The position numbers were made by a program, and so were the translations under genes. From positions 744,001-808,000 of the forward strand of contig JADWQD010000005.1 in assembly GCA_016110215.1 (NCBI GenBank): DNA of 64,000 nt. The letters run 5' to 3'. Under the pieces are notes generated by a model. It did not search any database, had not been told where the DNA came from, and saw only the letters and a program-made list of their open reading frames with translations. Positions 21,639 through 33,813 of this stretch are shown piece after piece. The DNA comes from Capronia americana (lineage: Eukaryota; Ascomycota; Eurotiomycetes; Chaetothyriales; Herpotrichiellaceae). Every line of letters begins with the position of its first letter. The first letter of the stretch is position 1.

Positions 21639-22699
21639 CTAGTAAGAGCCGTAACCGCCTGCACCATATGGCGTTGCGCCATAGGGAGTAGCACCGCCCA
21701 TGCGAGCGCCGTAGGGAGTGTATGCGCCGTTCGCTGGAGCTGGTTCGTATCCATCTGGGCTCTGGCCACCGTTTAAGCGGTCGACGCCTGCGGCTTCAGC
21801 ACCACCGAGAACTCTGATGGTCTCGGCGAGCTTTTTCTGGATGACGTCGATACCTCCGCGTACAATGTCGTCCGGTTCTAGAGTGCCTACGCCTTCGACA
21901 TCGAAGAAGAACGCGCTTGGGACAGCATCAGGATCAAAGGCCGCGTCCGCGGCAGACTCATCTCCTTCCCATGTGGCGTTCCGCTCGTCCACAGGCCACT
22001 CGTCTTTCGCATCGGTTTCATACCAATAGTCCACGTGACGCAGTTTGTTGTTGGGATCGTACTCGAAGCCTATTGCGGACGTAGGCGCCCATTTGGCGTG
22101 CTCTTTTGCAATGCCCTTCTTAGCGATGCATTCCAGCTGAATTTCTTGACCATGTCTCAGTTTGGCGATCAATGGACCGTGACCATTAGCATCACGGATG
22201 ACTGGTTCACCAATACCGTCTTGACGTGGTTCTTTCACGATCAAGTCGCTTGCGAAGACCATCATTGTGCCAGCCTTGTCACATCGAGCATGTAGTCGAA
22301 GGACAACTGAGCAGCGGTCACAATTGCTGTCGCAGTCGCAGTCTCTTGTGTAAAGCAGATTCTCATCCACGCCCTTACTTGCTAGGGGAATGAGACCTAG
22401 TCTGTGCGCGAGGTACTCGTCGGGAAGGACGGAAGAATTGGTTGAGATGTCGACAAGATCGATGGAGATGGTAGGGATTTCGCCGAGCATAGCGCGGCGC
22501 AAGGAGTTTGCAAGGGCAAGAGAGCAAGATTGCAGGACGAAGTCGCATCGATCTCTCTCAACCTATCCAAGTTCAGATCGGATCAAGACACCGCGTGAAG
22601 GGTTGTCTGGCTCACCTCTCGCACAGTAACCTTCGACCCTGACGTCTCGACACCGTCCATAACATCATCGTGGAAGCCATTGTAGCCGTTGTATGCCAT
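21639..22699 (-). CDS. RPB3: RNA polymerase II third-largest subunit RPB3
   Basis: Exon 1 is 22699-22616 and exon 2 is 22562-21639, with a 53-nt intron; the join is KVTVRE-VERDRCDFVL. The product is 335 aa. It has the RpoA/D-type dimerisation fold with LANSLRRAMLGEIPTISID, the zinc-binding loop CDCDSNCDRC, and the helix DVIQKKLAETIRVLGG. Rpb3 pairs with Rpb11 to nucleate Pol II assembly, as alpha does in bacteria. The tail after residue 300 is Gly/Pro/Tyr-rich with repeated TPYG units (GATPYGATPYGAGGYGSY), a low-complexity extension I also associate with other filamentous ascomycetes. It is divergent from the carboxypeptidase gene. Confidence 0.95.
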
Positions 22700-23315
22700 G
22701 ACTGATGCTTCTGCTGATCTCAGAGGAGACGAACTTGTGAGCCAGGCTGGGATCAAGGCGAGCTGAGTCCAGTGGTGAAGGGTGGAAAGTTGAGACGCAA
22801 GCAAAGGCGCGCAGAGGCGAGGAAAACTGATCTCGGCCTCTGGGAAGTCGGGTCAAGGGAGCGCAGTCACGTGATATGCTTCTATATCACGTGCTGTGGC
22901 GTGATTGTGGCTGAAAGATCGTCCTGCCACACGCCTTGGCACGCTGCACTAACCAAAAACAGCGGCCCCATTCTGCAATACCTGACACGCCTCTTCATCA
23001 ATTCCTCTGCCCGCTCCAGCAACCTCAGACTCGTACAATCCACACTGTCTCGACTGAAAAGTCATCACTCAGTGCCCGATAGTCGACCGCGTGTCCAACA
23101 GACGGCGCAACGCTCATCTTGAGAGCGTGATACCGTTCCGAACCCAATCAATCTGTTGACGGGGCATGATCTTTCCATCTGCTTAAGCACCAACGGTGTT
23201 CGGGCCCACGACCTTGTGGAACATTGGAATCCGACGTGCAACAAGCAGACCGGCAGATGCAACTACCGCCGAAACAACTCTCATTCGGAGTTAGCAGTAG
23301 ACTTCTACGGAGCGT
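22700..23315. promoter_or_regulatory. divergent promoter region RPB3 / carboxypeptidase
   Basis: A 616-bp region between divergent starts. Its clearest element is the inverted CACGTG pair at 22868-22893, listed separately. Confidence 0.5.
22868..22893. promoter_or_regulatory. inverted pair of CACGTG E-boxes
   Basis: CACGTGATAT at 22868-22877 and its exact reverse complement ATATCACGTG at 22884-22893, with a 6-nt spacer. The distance to the RPB3 ATG is about 170 bp. CACGTG preceded by T is the core bound by Cbf1-type and other bHLH factors in fungi. Confidence 0.6.
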
Positions 23316-25622
23316 ATGGCATCATGGACGCGGCGGCTGAAACGTTCGCTTCTCGGCCTCTCTACATGGATTTCTGTCAGCCTCGGACAGTTTCCACCCC
23401 TGCCTGGAAATGAAACTCTGATCAGACTTCCTTCACCCATCAGCCCAAATGTCAGTATCAGCTACCAATCTGTGCCGCCGGGGACTTGTACAACGGTTTT
23501 CGCAACTCAGCAACAGTTCGCGGGCTACATCACATTACCACCGAACTTACTGGATCCAACTCAGGGCAATTACACCATCAACACATTCTTTTGGTTCATA
23601 GAGGCTAGGCAATTGCCGGAGACAGCTCCGTTGTCGATTTTTATCAATGGTGGGCCTGGTTCCTCCAGTATGGTGGGTCTTTTTCAGGAAGTCGGTCCGT
23701 GCCAGGTTGTCGAAGTCGCGAATGGCCGACTGGGCACGACCGCACGAGAATGGGGCTGGGATCGAAGTAGCAACATCGTCTTCATCGACCAGCCTGTTCA
23801 GGTCGGATTCTCATATGATGTCCTGACGAACTCATCTTTAAATTTGTTGGACGAGACCACCATCTCTCCACCGACAAGTGGCCCTAACACGCAACCTGCC
23901 TACACATTCCTCAACGGGACTTTCGGGTCTGGAAACCCATCCTTCAGCGCAAACACGTCCCAGACCGCCGCTCACTCAATGTGGCACTTTCTGCAGACAT
24001 TCCTCACTTCCTTCCCGCAGTACAATACCGCGTTGCGCACAGAAGCTGTGGAATCGACTGCTGAGATCCATCTTTTCACGGAATCCTACGGTGGCAAGTA
24101 CGGTCCAGCGACCGGAGAATTCTTCCAAAGCCAGAATGCTCGTCGGCGGACAGACGTCGAATTTGCAAACAGTACCATCGACGTCACGCTCAAGTCACTT
24201 GGCATCATCAATGGCTGGATTGACCTGTTCACTCAGACTCCGTTTCACCCAAAGTTTGCATACGACAATAGCTATGGCATTAACACGATCTCACAACTGC
24301 AAGAGCTGAATGCCCTTAGTGCATACAATGGTGCAACCGGGTGTCAGCAGCAGACTTCGGATTGCAGGGCGCTGGAGACCAACCTCGATCCGCTGGGGTT
24401 GGGAAATGACACGACGGTAAATCAAGTGTGCTCGCAAGCACAGTTCTACTGCCAGTCTTACGTGGTTGGTCCCTACACTGCATCGGGGCGATCTATTTAT
24501 GATATCTCCCAAGCCATGCTGGATCCCTTCCCCAACGCTCTATATCTGGAATATCTCAATCAACTACCGGTGCAGGAAGCACTTGGTGTTTCGGTCAACT
24601 ATACGCAAGACTCGATGGCAGTGTTCCAAGCCTTTAGCACTACCGGGGATTACGCACGAGATGGCATTATCCAAGATTTGGTTGGCCTGCTTAATTCTGG
24701 TGTCAGGGTCGCTCTCATTTATGGAGACCGAGACTATATCTGCAATTGGCTGGGTGGAGAGGCGATCTCGTTCGCCATCGCCGGTGCCGCCGGCTCGACC
24801 TACGAGCCCTGGTACACTGCAGGTTACGCACCAATTGTGGCCAACAGCACCTATATTGGGGGAGTCGTCCGCGAATTTGGAAACCTGAGCTTCAGCCGAA
24901 TCTACGATGCGGGCCACTTAGTACCGGCGTATCAGCCAGAGACCGCCTTCACCATCTTCTCCCGAGTGATTGAAGGAACCGACGTCGGCATGGGCCTACC
25001 GGCCGATCTGTCAACATATTCGTCCTGGGGTGATGCGAATTCGACGTATCAGAATGTGGCCCCTCCCATGGCAGATCCTACATGCCACTTACGTGCGGTC
25101 AATAGCACCTGCAATACAGACCAGAAGAACATGCTGGCAAACAACGCCGGTGTCATCATCAACGGCGTCTTGTATGACGAGGCCAGTGACTGGCAAACAC
25201 CAGATCCTGGGATCACCTCGATGGCAGGCTCTCCTGGGACACCGCCCGTCAGCATAATCACCAGCGCTCCACTTCCCGACACAGTCTCGTCAACACAGGA
25301 ATTGTCCAACCTGACCCAAACGGGGAACCTGACCACTAGCAGCACGAGTGTCCATGTCAGTACTCGACAGTCAAGCCTCGGATCCAGTGGCGGTGGTCAC
25401 ATCTCAAGATCGCACGCCTCCACAAGTTTGCCCACAGGAGTGTTCACCGCGACAACCATTCCGCCGACGACCAGCGCCAGCAGAGCAGCCTCTGCGAGCG
25501 TGAGTAACGCAGCGGCGTCCTGCATTAGCACCAGTATCTTCCGCACTTTGTCCCTTTCCAGTGATACCCGGCCAGCGACAGTGGCGCTCGTATATCTCTT
25601 TTCCGTGTTTGTCATATCCTGA
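23316..25622 (+). CDS. Secreted serine carboxypeptidase (S10) with Ser/Thr-rich tail
   Basis: One exon, 768 aa. The N-terminus has basic residues then a hydrophobic stretch (RRLKRSLLGLSTWISVSLG), a signal peptide. The S10 order is clear: FFWFIEARQLP, the oxyanion segment FINGGPGSSSMVGLFQEVGP, WNxAS-like WDRSSNIVFIDQPVQVGFSY, the nucleophile Ser257 in FTESYGGKYG, Asp471 in IYGDRDYICNW and His534 in IYDAGHLVPAYQPE. Many NxT/NxS sites indicate glycosylation. The last 130 residues are Ser/Thr-rich and end in a hydrophobic run (VALVYLFSVFVIS), which suggests GPI anchoring to membrane or wall. It should cleave C-terminal residues from peptides at acid pH outside the cell or at the surface. Confidence 0.92.
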   Translation: MASWTRRLKRSLLGLSTWISVSLGQFPPLPGNETLIRLPSPISPNVSISYQSVPPGTCTTVFATQQQFAGYITLPPNLLDPTQGNYTINTFFWFIEARQLPETAPLSIFINGGPGSSSMVGLFQEVGPCQVVEVANGRLGTTAREWGWDRSSNIVFIDQPVQVGFSYDVLTNSSLNLLDETTISPPTSGPNTQPAYTFLNGTFGSGNPSFSANTSQTAAHSMWHFLQTFLTSFPQYNTALRTEAVESTAEIHLFTESYGGKYGPATGEFFQSQNARRRTDVEFANSTIDVTLKSLGIINGWIDLFTQTPFHPKFAYDNSYGINTISQLQELNALSAYNGATGCQQQTSDCRALETNLDPLGLGNDTTVNQVCSQAQFYCQSYVVGPYTASGRSIYDISQAMLDPFPNALYLEYLNQLPVQEALGVSVNYTQDSMAVFQAFSTTGDYARDGIIQDLVGLLNSGVRVALIYGDRDYICNWLGGEAISFAIAGAAGSTYEPWYTAGYAPIVANSTYIGGVVREFGNLSFSRIYDAGHLVPAYQPETAFTIFSRVIEGTDVGMGLPADLSTYSSWGDANSTYQNVAPPMADPTCHLRAVNSTCNTDQKNMLANNAGVIINGVLYDEASDWQTPDPGITSMAGSPGTPPVSIITSAPLPDTVSSTQELSNLTQTGNLTTSSTSVHVSTRQSSLGSSGGGHISRSHASTSLPTGVFTATTIPPTTSASRAASASVSNAAASCISTSIFRTLSLSSDTRPATVALVYLFSVFVIS

Positions 25623-28600
25623 GGCGCGGGGCCATCGGGAAAGAACAGCGTTAAGGGAAGTGAGCGCAATGAGCAAGAAAGATACCCCACGAAAAGTAAT
25701 TCCAGCAATGACGCACAACGACTCAAAGGAGCTCCGGAGGATTTTTCTGAAGGAACAATCAACGAGGCTGACGACGATGATAATGCATAAACAATAGCTG
25801 AAAATGATAATGAGTTGTGATTGCCTGTTTGACTACCTTGATTATACCAAGTCCGCCTTGAGGCGATCCGTCATCCGTTCCGTTTGGCATTCTGAATCCA
25901 TCCAAGTCTACAGGAGATACTCCCCTCCACTGCGCCGGCACGTACACAGGGGCCCGAACTGATTGAGACTCGCGGACTTGGGGAGCAGACTGCTGCCTGC
26001 GAGAAGTCCCGCATCCGGGCTTCCATGTATGCGTGATCTCTACGACCCCTACCTTTGCGGAGCAAAAGTCCATGAATAGATGCACCGTGATGCTCAAACG
26101 ACGAGCAGCTCACTGAAGGAGAACAGGACCATCGCGTCGGGACTGTACTGGAGGAAAGTCCTACCGATGAGCTCGTCAAGCGGTTCGATCGACAACGGAG
26201 TGGACCAAGACGGAGGCGGACAGCGCAGTCAGTATTCACGTAGGTAGGTAGTAGGTAGGTCAGGCAGGTCCCTTCGAGGCCAATTGTTCTCCGATGGTGA
26301 CGATCACACGTGTCGGTGACATTGCCGGGACAGGTTGTGGGTGCTGTGGGCTGTGTGCTGATGAAGACCTTTGGTTCAGGGGATGGAACTGTAAAAGACC
26401 TCCCGGCCGCATACTAGAAGCATCGACATCATAATGTCCAGTGCGTAGCAATCTGCTTCCCTCAAGAGCGGGGACGCGCTGGACTGGGGGGTGGTGGCCA
26501 TTCCATTGTTGAAATCGCGAGACTGAGATAGGGAAGAGACTTGATGCTTACACGACATGCCCACACTAGTGCATACCATTGTCGGATGACATCCCGTTAC
26601 GAGTGTCGACCGAGTAGACTGGTTGAAGTCGGTGCCGAGTACTCCATACACCGTATCTTACCTACTATTCTTGGGCTTGTCATATCTTCCCTCCAGAAGG
26701 AGCGCAAAGAAAGGCAAAGCGGCGACATGTCGGAGGAACCTCAACGTCTCAGGCGTGGTACGTACATTGCTTCCGCCAAGGTCCAAGGGCTGTCAGCGCA
26801 TCATTGATCGGTAAGCACTTCGCTGGGTTGAAGCCACCGAGGAAACCAGCCTCCTCTTATGCATGGAAAAATGCGCCGCCAGAATGATAATGACGTTCTG
26901 CTGTTTGACCATTCTTCTTCATCAATTAGTCTTGCCCTCATTAGGACACGCTCGAAAGAGAAACATTGGCGGGAGCATAAAAGTACCGAATCTTAGGAAG
27001 CATTTCAACTCAATCTCCTGCGTGATGCCGCACAGTGGTTTCGTTGGGAGCGCGGCGTACCCCGACATTGCACACAGTAATACAGTGTATGTACAGGGCA
27101 TGACCCTTGCCTTGTTCAAACCGGATTGTGTCATTGGCAATTTAAGCCTTGTCGTCAAAGGAACCTTCTCACCCTGGGCGGAACTTTCCACATCTGCCGC
27201 CAGGAATGGCGGGCATGCATGCGGAAACCCCAACAGTGCATATAGTGCCTTTCACCACTGCAAAATGCTGCTGACTTCGCACGCAGATAGGCGGGCAGGC
27301 ATACGAATAGACAGACAGGTAAGCTCTGTTGTAGAACCAGGCATTATTCCGGGGAGGGACTGGGGCGCCAGGCGAAGCTGGACTCGACAAGACACACCCG
27401 GCACGACGCTTGGCGTATCCATTTCGTGGCATCTGGCTGGACCCGATCCTAGCCTGCCCCTTCTCTCTGCATGACGTCGGTCAAACGAGACGGCATCAAG
27501 CGTCAACGAGATCATTGGAAAGATGTGGTTTCCTATCAAGGCTGCGGGGTCCACGTTGCTGGGGGAGTGATAGTCCGGAATCAGGCCGCGGAAAGTGTAT
27601 TCCTCTGTTGCATATCCCGTCGTGGTCATTCGTAGAACGCCTCTCGGGCTCTATTAGATGGGCCTAATGGCCGTAGCGCACACAGTCCGCAGCAGACCGA
27701 TCTCTCGAGAACCACTTCGACACAAAAGGACAGAAAATCGGTAAGGCGTGGGCTACCGTCAAGCTAGCGTCCATCTCCGTGGTGCTGTAAGGTGTGAGGT
27801 CGGGGCTGGCAAAACAAAGGTTCCTCCACGGTGATCTGACAGAGAGGAAAGGCACGTGGCATGACAGGGAATCCTGTGGTTCACATCACCAGCATAGTTT
27901 TGTCATCTCGTAAGCACGCCCTCTTGTCAAGCCTGAGTGACTCTGTACAAACCCATGGGAGATACCTCGTACGCGTACTCGAAAACGCCGTATAAGTAAG
28001 ATGCGGTGACAATAAGAGCTTTGTGTCATCAAACAGAAGGACCAAAGCGTGAACCCCGGAGTGTCCCTCCGGAAAAAAGCAGAGCGTTTCGCAAAGGAAT
28101 CTGAGAGATGAGAGGCAACTGGTAGAATATTGCTGCATTCCCTACCGATAGACACGAAGCCTGTTACCGAGCAATGGCCATAGTTGAATGCCTCCACAGC
28201 ACTCGCCCATGCTTGTTTTGACTGTCCTGCCCGCCAGTCAATAACGGACTTTCGTGGCGATATTGTTTGCTTTGGGGTCGGCAGAAACGGACGGAAGATC
28301 AAATGATTTGAAAGTCTGTTGGTGTGTTGTGAGCTCCAGGATTCGTTTCCTACAATTTTCTCCGCCGCGCGTCTCTTTGATAGGATAGAGAGCTGCCTGA
28401 TTACAGCACAAGGCCAACAGTAACAATCCTGCGCATGGCCCTTAGACCGGCAGATCTTCGGGAGGAAAAGCTGCGTGTCATCATAAGGATTGTTGTATGT
28501 GGACTGCAGGCCATATGCTCATATTGACAACTGCGAGAGTGAGCTGGAAATGCTACTAAAGGCATCGACGAGCATGATGTTCCTGTTTGAGACTCATGCC

Positions 28601-30793
28601 CTGATTCATCATCATTGCTTTGTCTGGGCGCCGTCAGGAACATTGCATTTGTGTTCCAGCCCAGAATGGGAGCTCGGCTCGAGCTGCGAAGGTTCAGCGA
28701 AATGGAAAGCTTGCAGTCTCATCTGAACGCAACCAGTCGCATGATGTCGATGAAGTAGAAAAACACCTTCGGATGGGCCAGTCTGTAGGACTCGAGATTA
28801 GTGTCGCGTGGTTTTGACACAGCTACCATCAGAACAAAGAGCACCAACGTTCAGCTCCTAGCCCATTTGTCCAAGTACCCGAGGGCTGCTGGTCAGGTCA
28901 GTCGGACCAGCACGCTGAAGACCCTGGAGACATAGGTCATCGCATGTAAAGGTATGCCTCAAAAGAAGCCCGAAGTCAAGCTTCGAGCGCCCTGTACTGA
29001 CTGCCAGCCGGGAGGGGATTCGTCCCGTTTCGCTATGGCTCCGAGGCCTGGTACCAGTCATACCGTTCTGCACCCGCAGGCTTGAAGAACGTGTGTCCCG
29101 CGAAAGATGCTAGTCTTTGGTTCAAACTGGGCAATGGACACCAGGTGGTGATGGCAATGAGCATGTAGTAGGGTCAATTTGGAACTCATATGCAGGCGAC
29201 TTATGTAGAGTTAGTGTCCAAACCGTGCATCGGCAATGCGGGTTAAGCTGAGCTACTTCGAAACGTTTGTCCTTCAGTATTGGTAGGAGCGTCGTTTACT
29301 CCTTTCGAGACACATCGCCGAAGAAACCGGTCGATTCCGAGCCCAAAATGCAAAAGAGGAAAAAAAGAAAAAGAACAATTGATCAGGATGAAACTCCTGG
29401 TGCGCGAGAGGCCCCAACAGCGATTCAGCAGCCTTGTGAATGACAGATGGGCGGTACTTCCTCCGGAGGTCCGCATGCAATGCGCAGTGGCGTTATACCG
29501 GGCCAATTCCCAAAGCTCTGTGGCAGACTGACCGAGAGGCTGCGCGTAATCGTACAGGAGTTCAATGTAGAAAGGTACCCACATTGTGTAGGAAGAATAT
29601 TGCACTGATGGCGCCCTCCAGAGGTGGCATAACATGGAAATGAGGGTATGCAATGTGTAACCGGCCCACTCTTGGAAAGATTGCTGTGTACAGACCCGGC
29701 GGAACACAGGGCACCGGCGATGTTGGAAAGCGGAAGGCGAAGGCTACTACCTATTTTTCGAAGAAAGGCCGAGTCGGACAGTCAGTGTCAGAGTCGTAAT
29801 CATGCCCGGAGACGGAGCTGGTAACTTAACTTAGGCACCCGAGGATTGCTGAGGATTGCTTAGGGGTGGCGAGGTGACTGTCAAGGACTACCCAAAGGAG
29901 GCTTTCCCATCGATATTGCAAATGACGGTACGAGCAGCCGGGTACAGGTACGACGTGGTATTTGTGGATACGTATCGACCTGTCGAAGTGAACAGTCAGA
30001 GAACAGTCAGCAGGTACTGAAAGAAGAGGCTTGTCACCTAAACAGGCAAATAGTCCGGAGCCACGGGAAGCTTAAACCTTGCAGAGGTGAAGGCAAGGTG
30101 AATGGCAGAGCGAAGACGAAAGTGGAACACGTACGTGGTAAGCCAAGAGACGCGGTTGATTGGATGCTTGGGCCCAGCGAGAAACTTGACTCGAGGAGCA
30201 GCGGACGCAGTCGGCCGAGCGAGTCGCGCCCGTAAGAGCTGGATGGCGCACTGTCTTGGGCAAGGGGCGGTCGCCAAGCCACGCGAGATGGGGCGTCCTC
30301 GGGGGATGAGTCCTGGTGAGTGCTGGTAGGATAGCCATTAGCTAAGAAATTGCTAATCCACGGATCGATTTTTCACCAGCCCTTCACTTTTCACTGATTC
30401 CCCAATCGTCGCAGACTCACACTTCTTTTATTACTCATCATCCGGAGCCTGACCACGCTGTTGCCATTCAAGTTCGCCCCTTCTCTTGCGGCCCACGGCT
30501 CGACTGCTGACTTTACATTTCGTCAATCCGCTCTTCCCTCCTGCGGCGTCGCATTCGAAATCCTCTCCTCCCAAGAGTTTGCGCGCCTGCAACTCACATA
30601 ACGATCTTCGTTCCATCATCGATTGGGCGTCCCCCCGATCGCCTCTGGTCATCCTCGCCCAATCCTGACCACAGAGAGCGCCCTCGGCCAGGACTTGTAA
30701 CCGGTTTCGTGTCGCTTGTTCCAATCAGTCGCCCACCACTCCACTCGCATCCCCGCGAAACACAGTCCACCACCGTTCGACCGAAAAAAGGTT
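25623..30793. other. gene-poor region upstream of kapC
   Basis: About 5.2 kb. Open frames occur on both strands, mostly overlapping, none with recognisable domains. The best plus-strand frame (26863-27474) has a hydrophobic N-terminus but no other sign of coding. A GTAG-type microsatellite lies near 26240. Part of the right end is likely kapC promoter and leader; it becomes pyrimidine-rich from about 30360. Confidence 0.5.
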
Positions 30794-32507
30794 ATGCAAC
30801 CGGCACTCGCTCCTCGCACGGCTAGCTCTCCTTCAACCATGCCTCAGGTAAGCAGCCAAGAACACCCTGGCCCTTACTCAGATTCCTGCTTCGTGTGGTT
30901 CCCTCGATGCCGGTTCCTGCGGTCTTCGCAAAGGTAACTGGAATTCTGAGAGGAACCTGGAGCCCAGGAGCCCGTCACATCCATCCCACATCATCCCGTC
31001 GCATGACTACAATCATCAAGAGAAACGCTGGCCTTGATCCAGGTGTTTGCTCCTCATGATGCCTGCCCCCTTCACCTTGTCAAGGCATCGGTGCCTGGCT
31101 CCATCTTTCTGCCTTCCTCTCCCTCCCCCATCTGAATCTAGCATCGACACCTCACGCCCTCCCCACCCAGTAGGTTTGGCAAAGAGTGATTCTGACCCAT
31201 TTGAGCAATAGGACCTTGTCAAATCCGACCACAGTACGTATAGTAATCCTCGACCCACTCTGCGCTCGCTCTCTGCGGCCTGAGACCCTCGTTGCACACT
31301 ATTCCCTCTCAGGGCTTCGGCACTGTGCCCTAGCCTCTTCCTTCTGCTTCCACTCACCCCCCTTGTCGTTCTCCTTCACACACTACTGCCCGTTGCCTAT
31401 CGCCGATCCCGTCCGCTGTACTCATACAGTATTGATACCACGGTTCGATGGTGTTATCTTACCGTCTCTTGCAAACCTGCATCATTTGTCCTGTTCCGAA
31501 AGAAGCAAGGGTGTCGAACCACCCCCCCTCCACCCCAGTCTGCCCTTTCAGTCACATACATATATCCTCCAAGAACCACCACCTCTATCCAGCCTTGTCT
31601 ATTCGTGCCTTGTTGGACTTCGAACACACTGTCTCGCGCCTGGACTGTTTGTGTCTTCACCTCATACACAACTGATCACAATACCATCTCCTCCTGTACC
31701 ATCACACACTCCATTACATCATGACCTCGATCACTCAGTTACTTTCTCCTTGGCCGGTCTCTAAACATTCGATAGTTCTGCGGGAGCAACACTACCCTCC
31801 GCCGCCTCAACCACTGTCAGACCACATGGATGCCATGCCACATCATCAACCATCTCCTCCCCAGGATCCTTCTCACAACGACGCAGTTACTGGCAGTGCT
31901 GAGAGTGACGGTGGTGAGAACGGCGGTGACGGCCGCAAAGGTTATGGGAAGCGGGAATTGAGCACAAGCAAGAGAGCCGCTCAAAATCGAGCCGCCCAGG
32001 TAAGCCTTGTAATCCGGCCGAAGCGACTTGTCGCGCTGACCTTGGATGCAGAGAGCCTTCCGACAACGAAAAGAAGGCTACATCAAGAAACTCGAAGAGC
32101 AAGTACGAGACTACCAGGTCCTCAGCGAAAACTTCAAAGCGGTGCAAGCCGAAAACTATCAACTCCGCGACTACATCATCAACCTTCAATCGCGATTATT
32201 AGAGTCACAGGGCGAAGTTCCACCGCCACCAAGTAACGTCGACGGGCTGCAACCCGGCAAAGCCGGACCCTCGCAGCAACCGGGCACGTTGCCTCGATTG
32301 TCAGAACTCGGTGCAATCGGCCAGACGCAGGACGGCATCAACAGCCTGCATCAGGAGCCTCATCGGACCGGGCTATATCCTGATCCAACATATTCTGAAT
32401 CCCCTGTCACTAAGCGCGCCAGGACAGGATCGGCCGAGATGACTCCATCTCAGGCGGCTCTGCAAGGACCGAACATTCTCTCTCAGCAATCCGCAGGCGC
32501 TCGGTGA
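30794..32507 (+). CDS. kapC: KapC-type bZIP transcription factor with long first intron
   Basis: The bZIP part is certain: GKRELSTSKRAAQNRAAQ joins RAFRQRKEGYIKKLEEQVRD across a 52-nt intron (32000-32051), then a leucine zipper and NYQLRDYIINLQSRLLESQGEVP. This is the AP-1/KapC type. A separate upstream exon at 30794-30847 encodes MQPALAPRTASSPSTMPQ, beginning like KapC proteins of Aspergillus (MQPALAP), and ends at a GTAAGC donor. The acceptor for this first intron is uncertain: CAG at 31736-31738 (891-nt intron, 256-aa protein) or CAG ending at 31864 (1017 nt) both keep frame. A shorter form could start at the ATG at 31721. The last exon is 32052-32507. Expected to be nuclear and regulatory. 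Confidence 0.82.
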
Positions 32508-33813
32508 CACTGGCTGGTTTGTACTTTTGCACGAAACTAGGAATTGAACGATTTGGGGCGTTTTGGCTCGGCATGGTTTCTTACGACGGCATCTGTCTAA
32601 GGTGTTGGGGGGTGGGCTTCTGGTCCAGGCAGGGGCGGACCGTTGCTGTACTGATCACGGACCGTCGTGGTGGCTACGGCGTTCAAGGAAGACAAACTGG
32701 GTGGCATTCTTGGAGTGTCGAGCAAGGGAGTCCCTGATGCAATCGGCTATTTCAGAAAGACCTGGCAAGGTCTCAGAGGGCTAGAGCTGACCAAGGCCGG
32801 AGACGACTGTATTTGCTAGCTGGGATACTGCCACAGTGTTATGGAGTATCTTACCTGTACTACCGCGAAGCTTGTAACCAGCAAATGTACAAGAATTTGG
32901 GCTGGTCAGTCAACGAATAGACGAGGCGCGGGGTGTGGCATGCGCACAAGTATTACCGTGCATGAAGCGTGCACGAATTGAGCATCGACATCGTCAGCTC
33001 GGAGAGTTTCAGAGAGGCCCCTTGCGGGCGCTCTCTTGTTCCTAAGTCCGGACCAAATGACATGGCTATTAGTGATCGTGATGGCGACGGCACCAATCAA
33101 CGCGAGGCCAAGGGATCATTTAAGGCTGGCGTGTCCCGCGTGTCCATCCATGCAACTCTGCTCCTCGTCAGAAGTACGGCACCGTCCCGGAATCCGTGGG
33201 AGTCCAGGGTGTGGTTGGTGCGGTTGGGGCAGCGCCGACCTAAAGAGTCCCCACGGCAGGTGTGGGACGCGGCCGATGAGCACGAGAGCTAAGCCTCTGG
33301 AGGGAGGAGTATTACGATATCTGCCTTCACGTTTAAGCACGGAGAACGAACGGGCAGCGCGACCCGACTCCATAATAGGAGACTACTACTCCAATCGGCC
33401 GGGATGATGACTGCCATAGCGCCGACCCAGTACTGCAGACGGATATCTCATGGATCAGCGAGGATGACTATGTCAGAGACAGAGTACGGCGAGGCAGAAG
33501 ACGTGAAGCCCCAGTCGAATACGCACACGATGGAGTAAAGGGAGCCGGCGGGCGAGGCCGGAAAGACGCCTAGGTGGCTGGAAGGAGGCCTCGGACAGCG
33601 GGTAATGGTTGAAGTGAGCTATTTTCCTCTTCTAGACGTCTGGCACGCCATGCAACACCATGCCAACCACCGTTGGTGAAGAGCATCGGCGTCGACTGGA
33701 CAGAAGGCGAGGAGGTGCTGCGGAATCCCCCACAAAGATACCCGGTACGACGGTAATGACGACTTTGTAATGGCCCGAACGCAACCCTGGAAGATACGCC
33801 CTGCGATCGACGC

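Noticed and set aside
26863..27474. 203-codon frame with a hydrophobic N-terminus, possible small secreted protein
   Set aside because: After the first 30 residues composition looks random, frames overlap on both strands, and no splice or family support exists.
31186..31764. 192-codon plus-strand frame before the bZIP exons
   Set aside because: It is a product of a pyrimidine-rich tract (runs of S, P, L) and lies within the kapC intron or leader.
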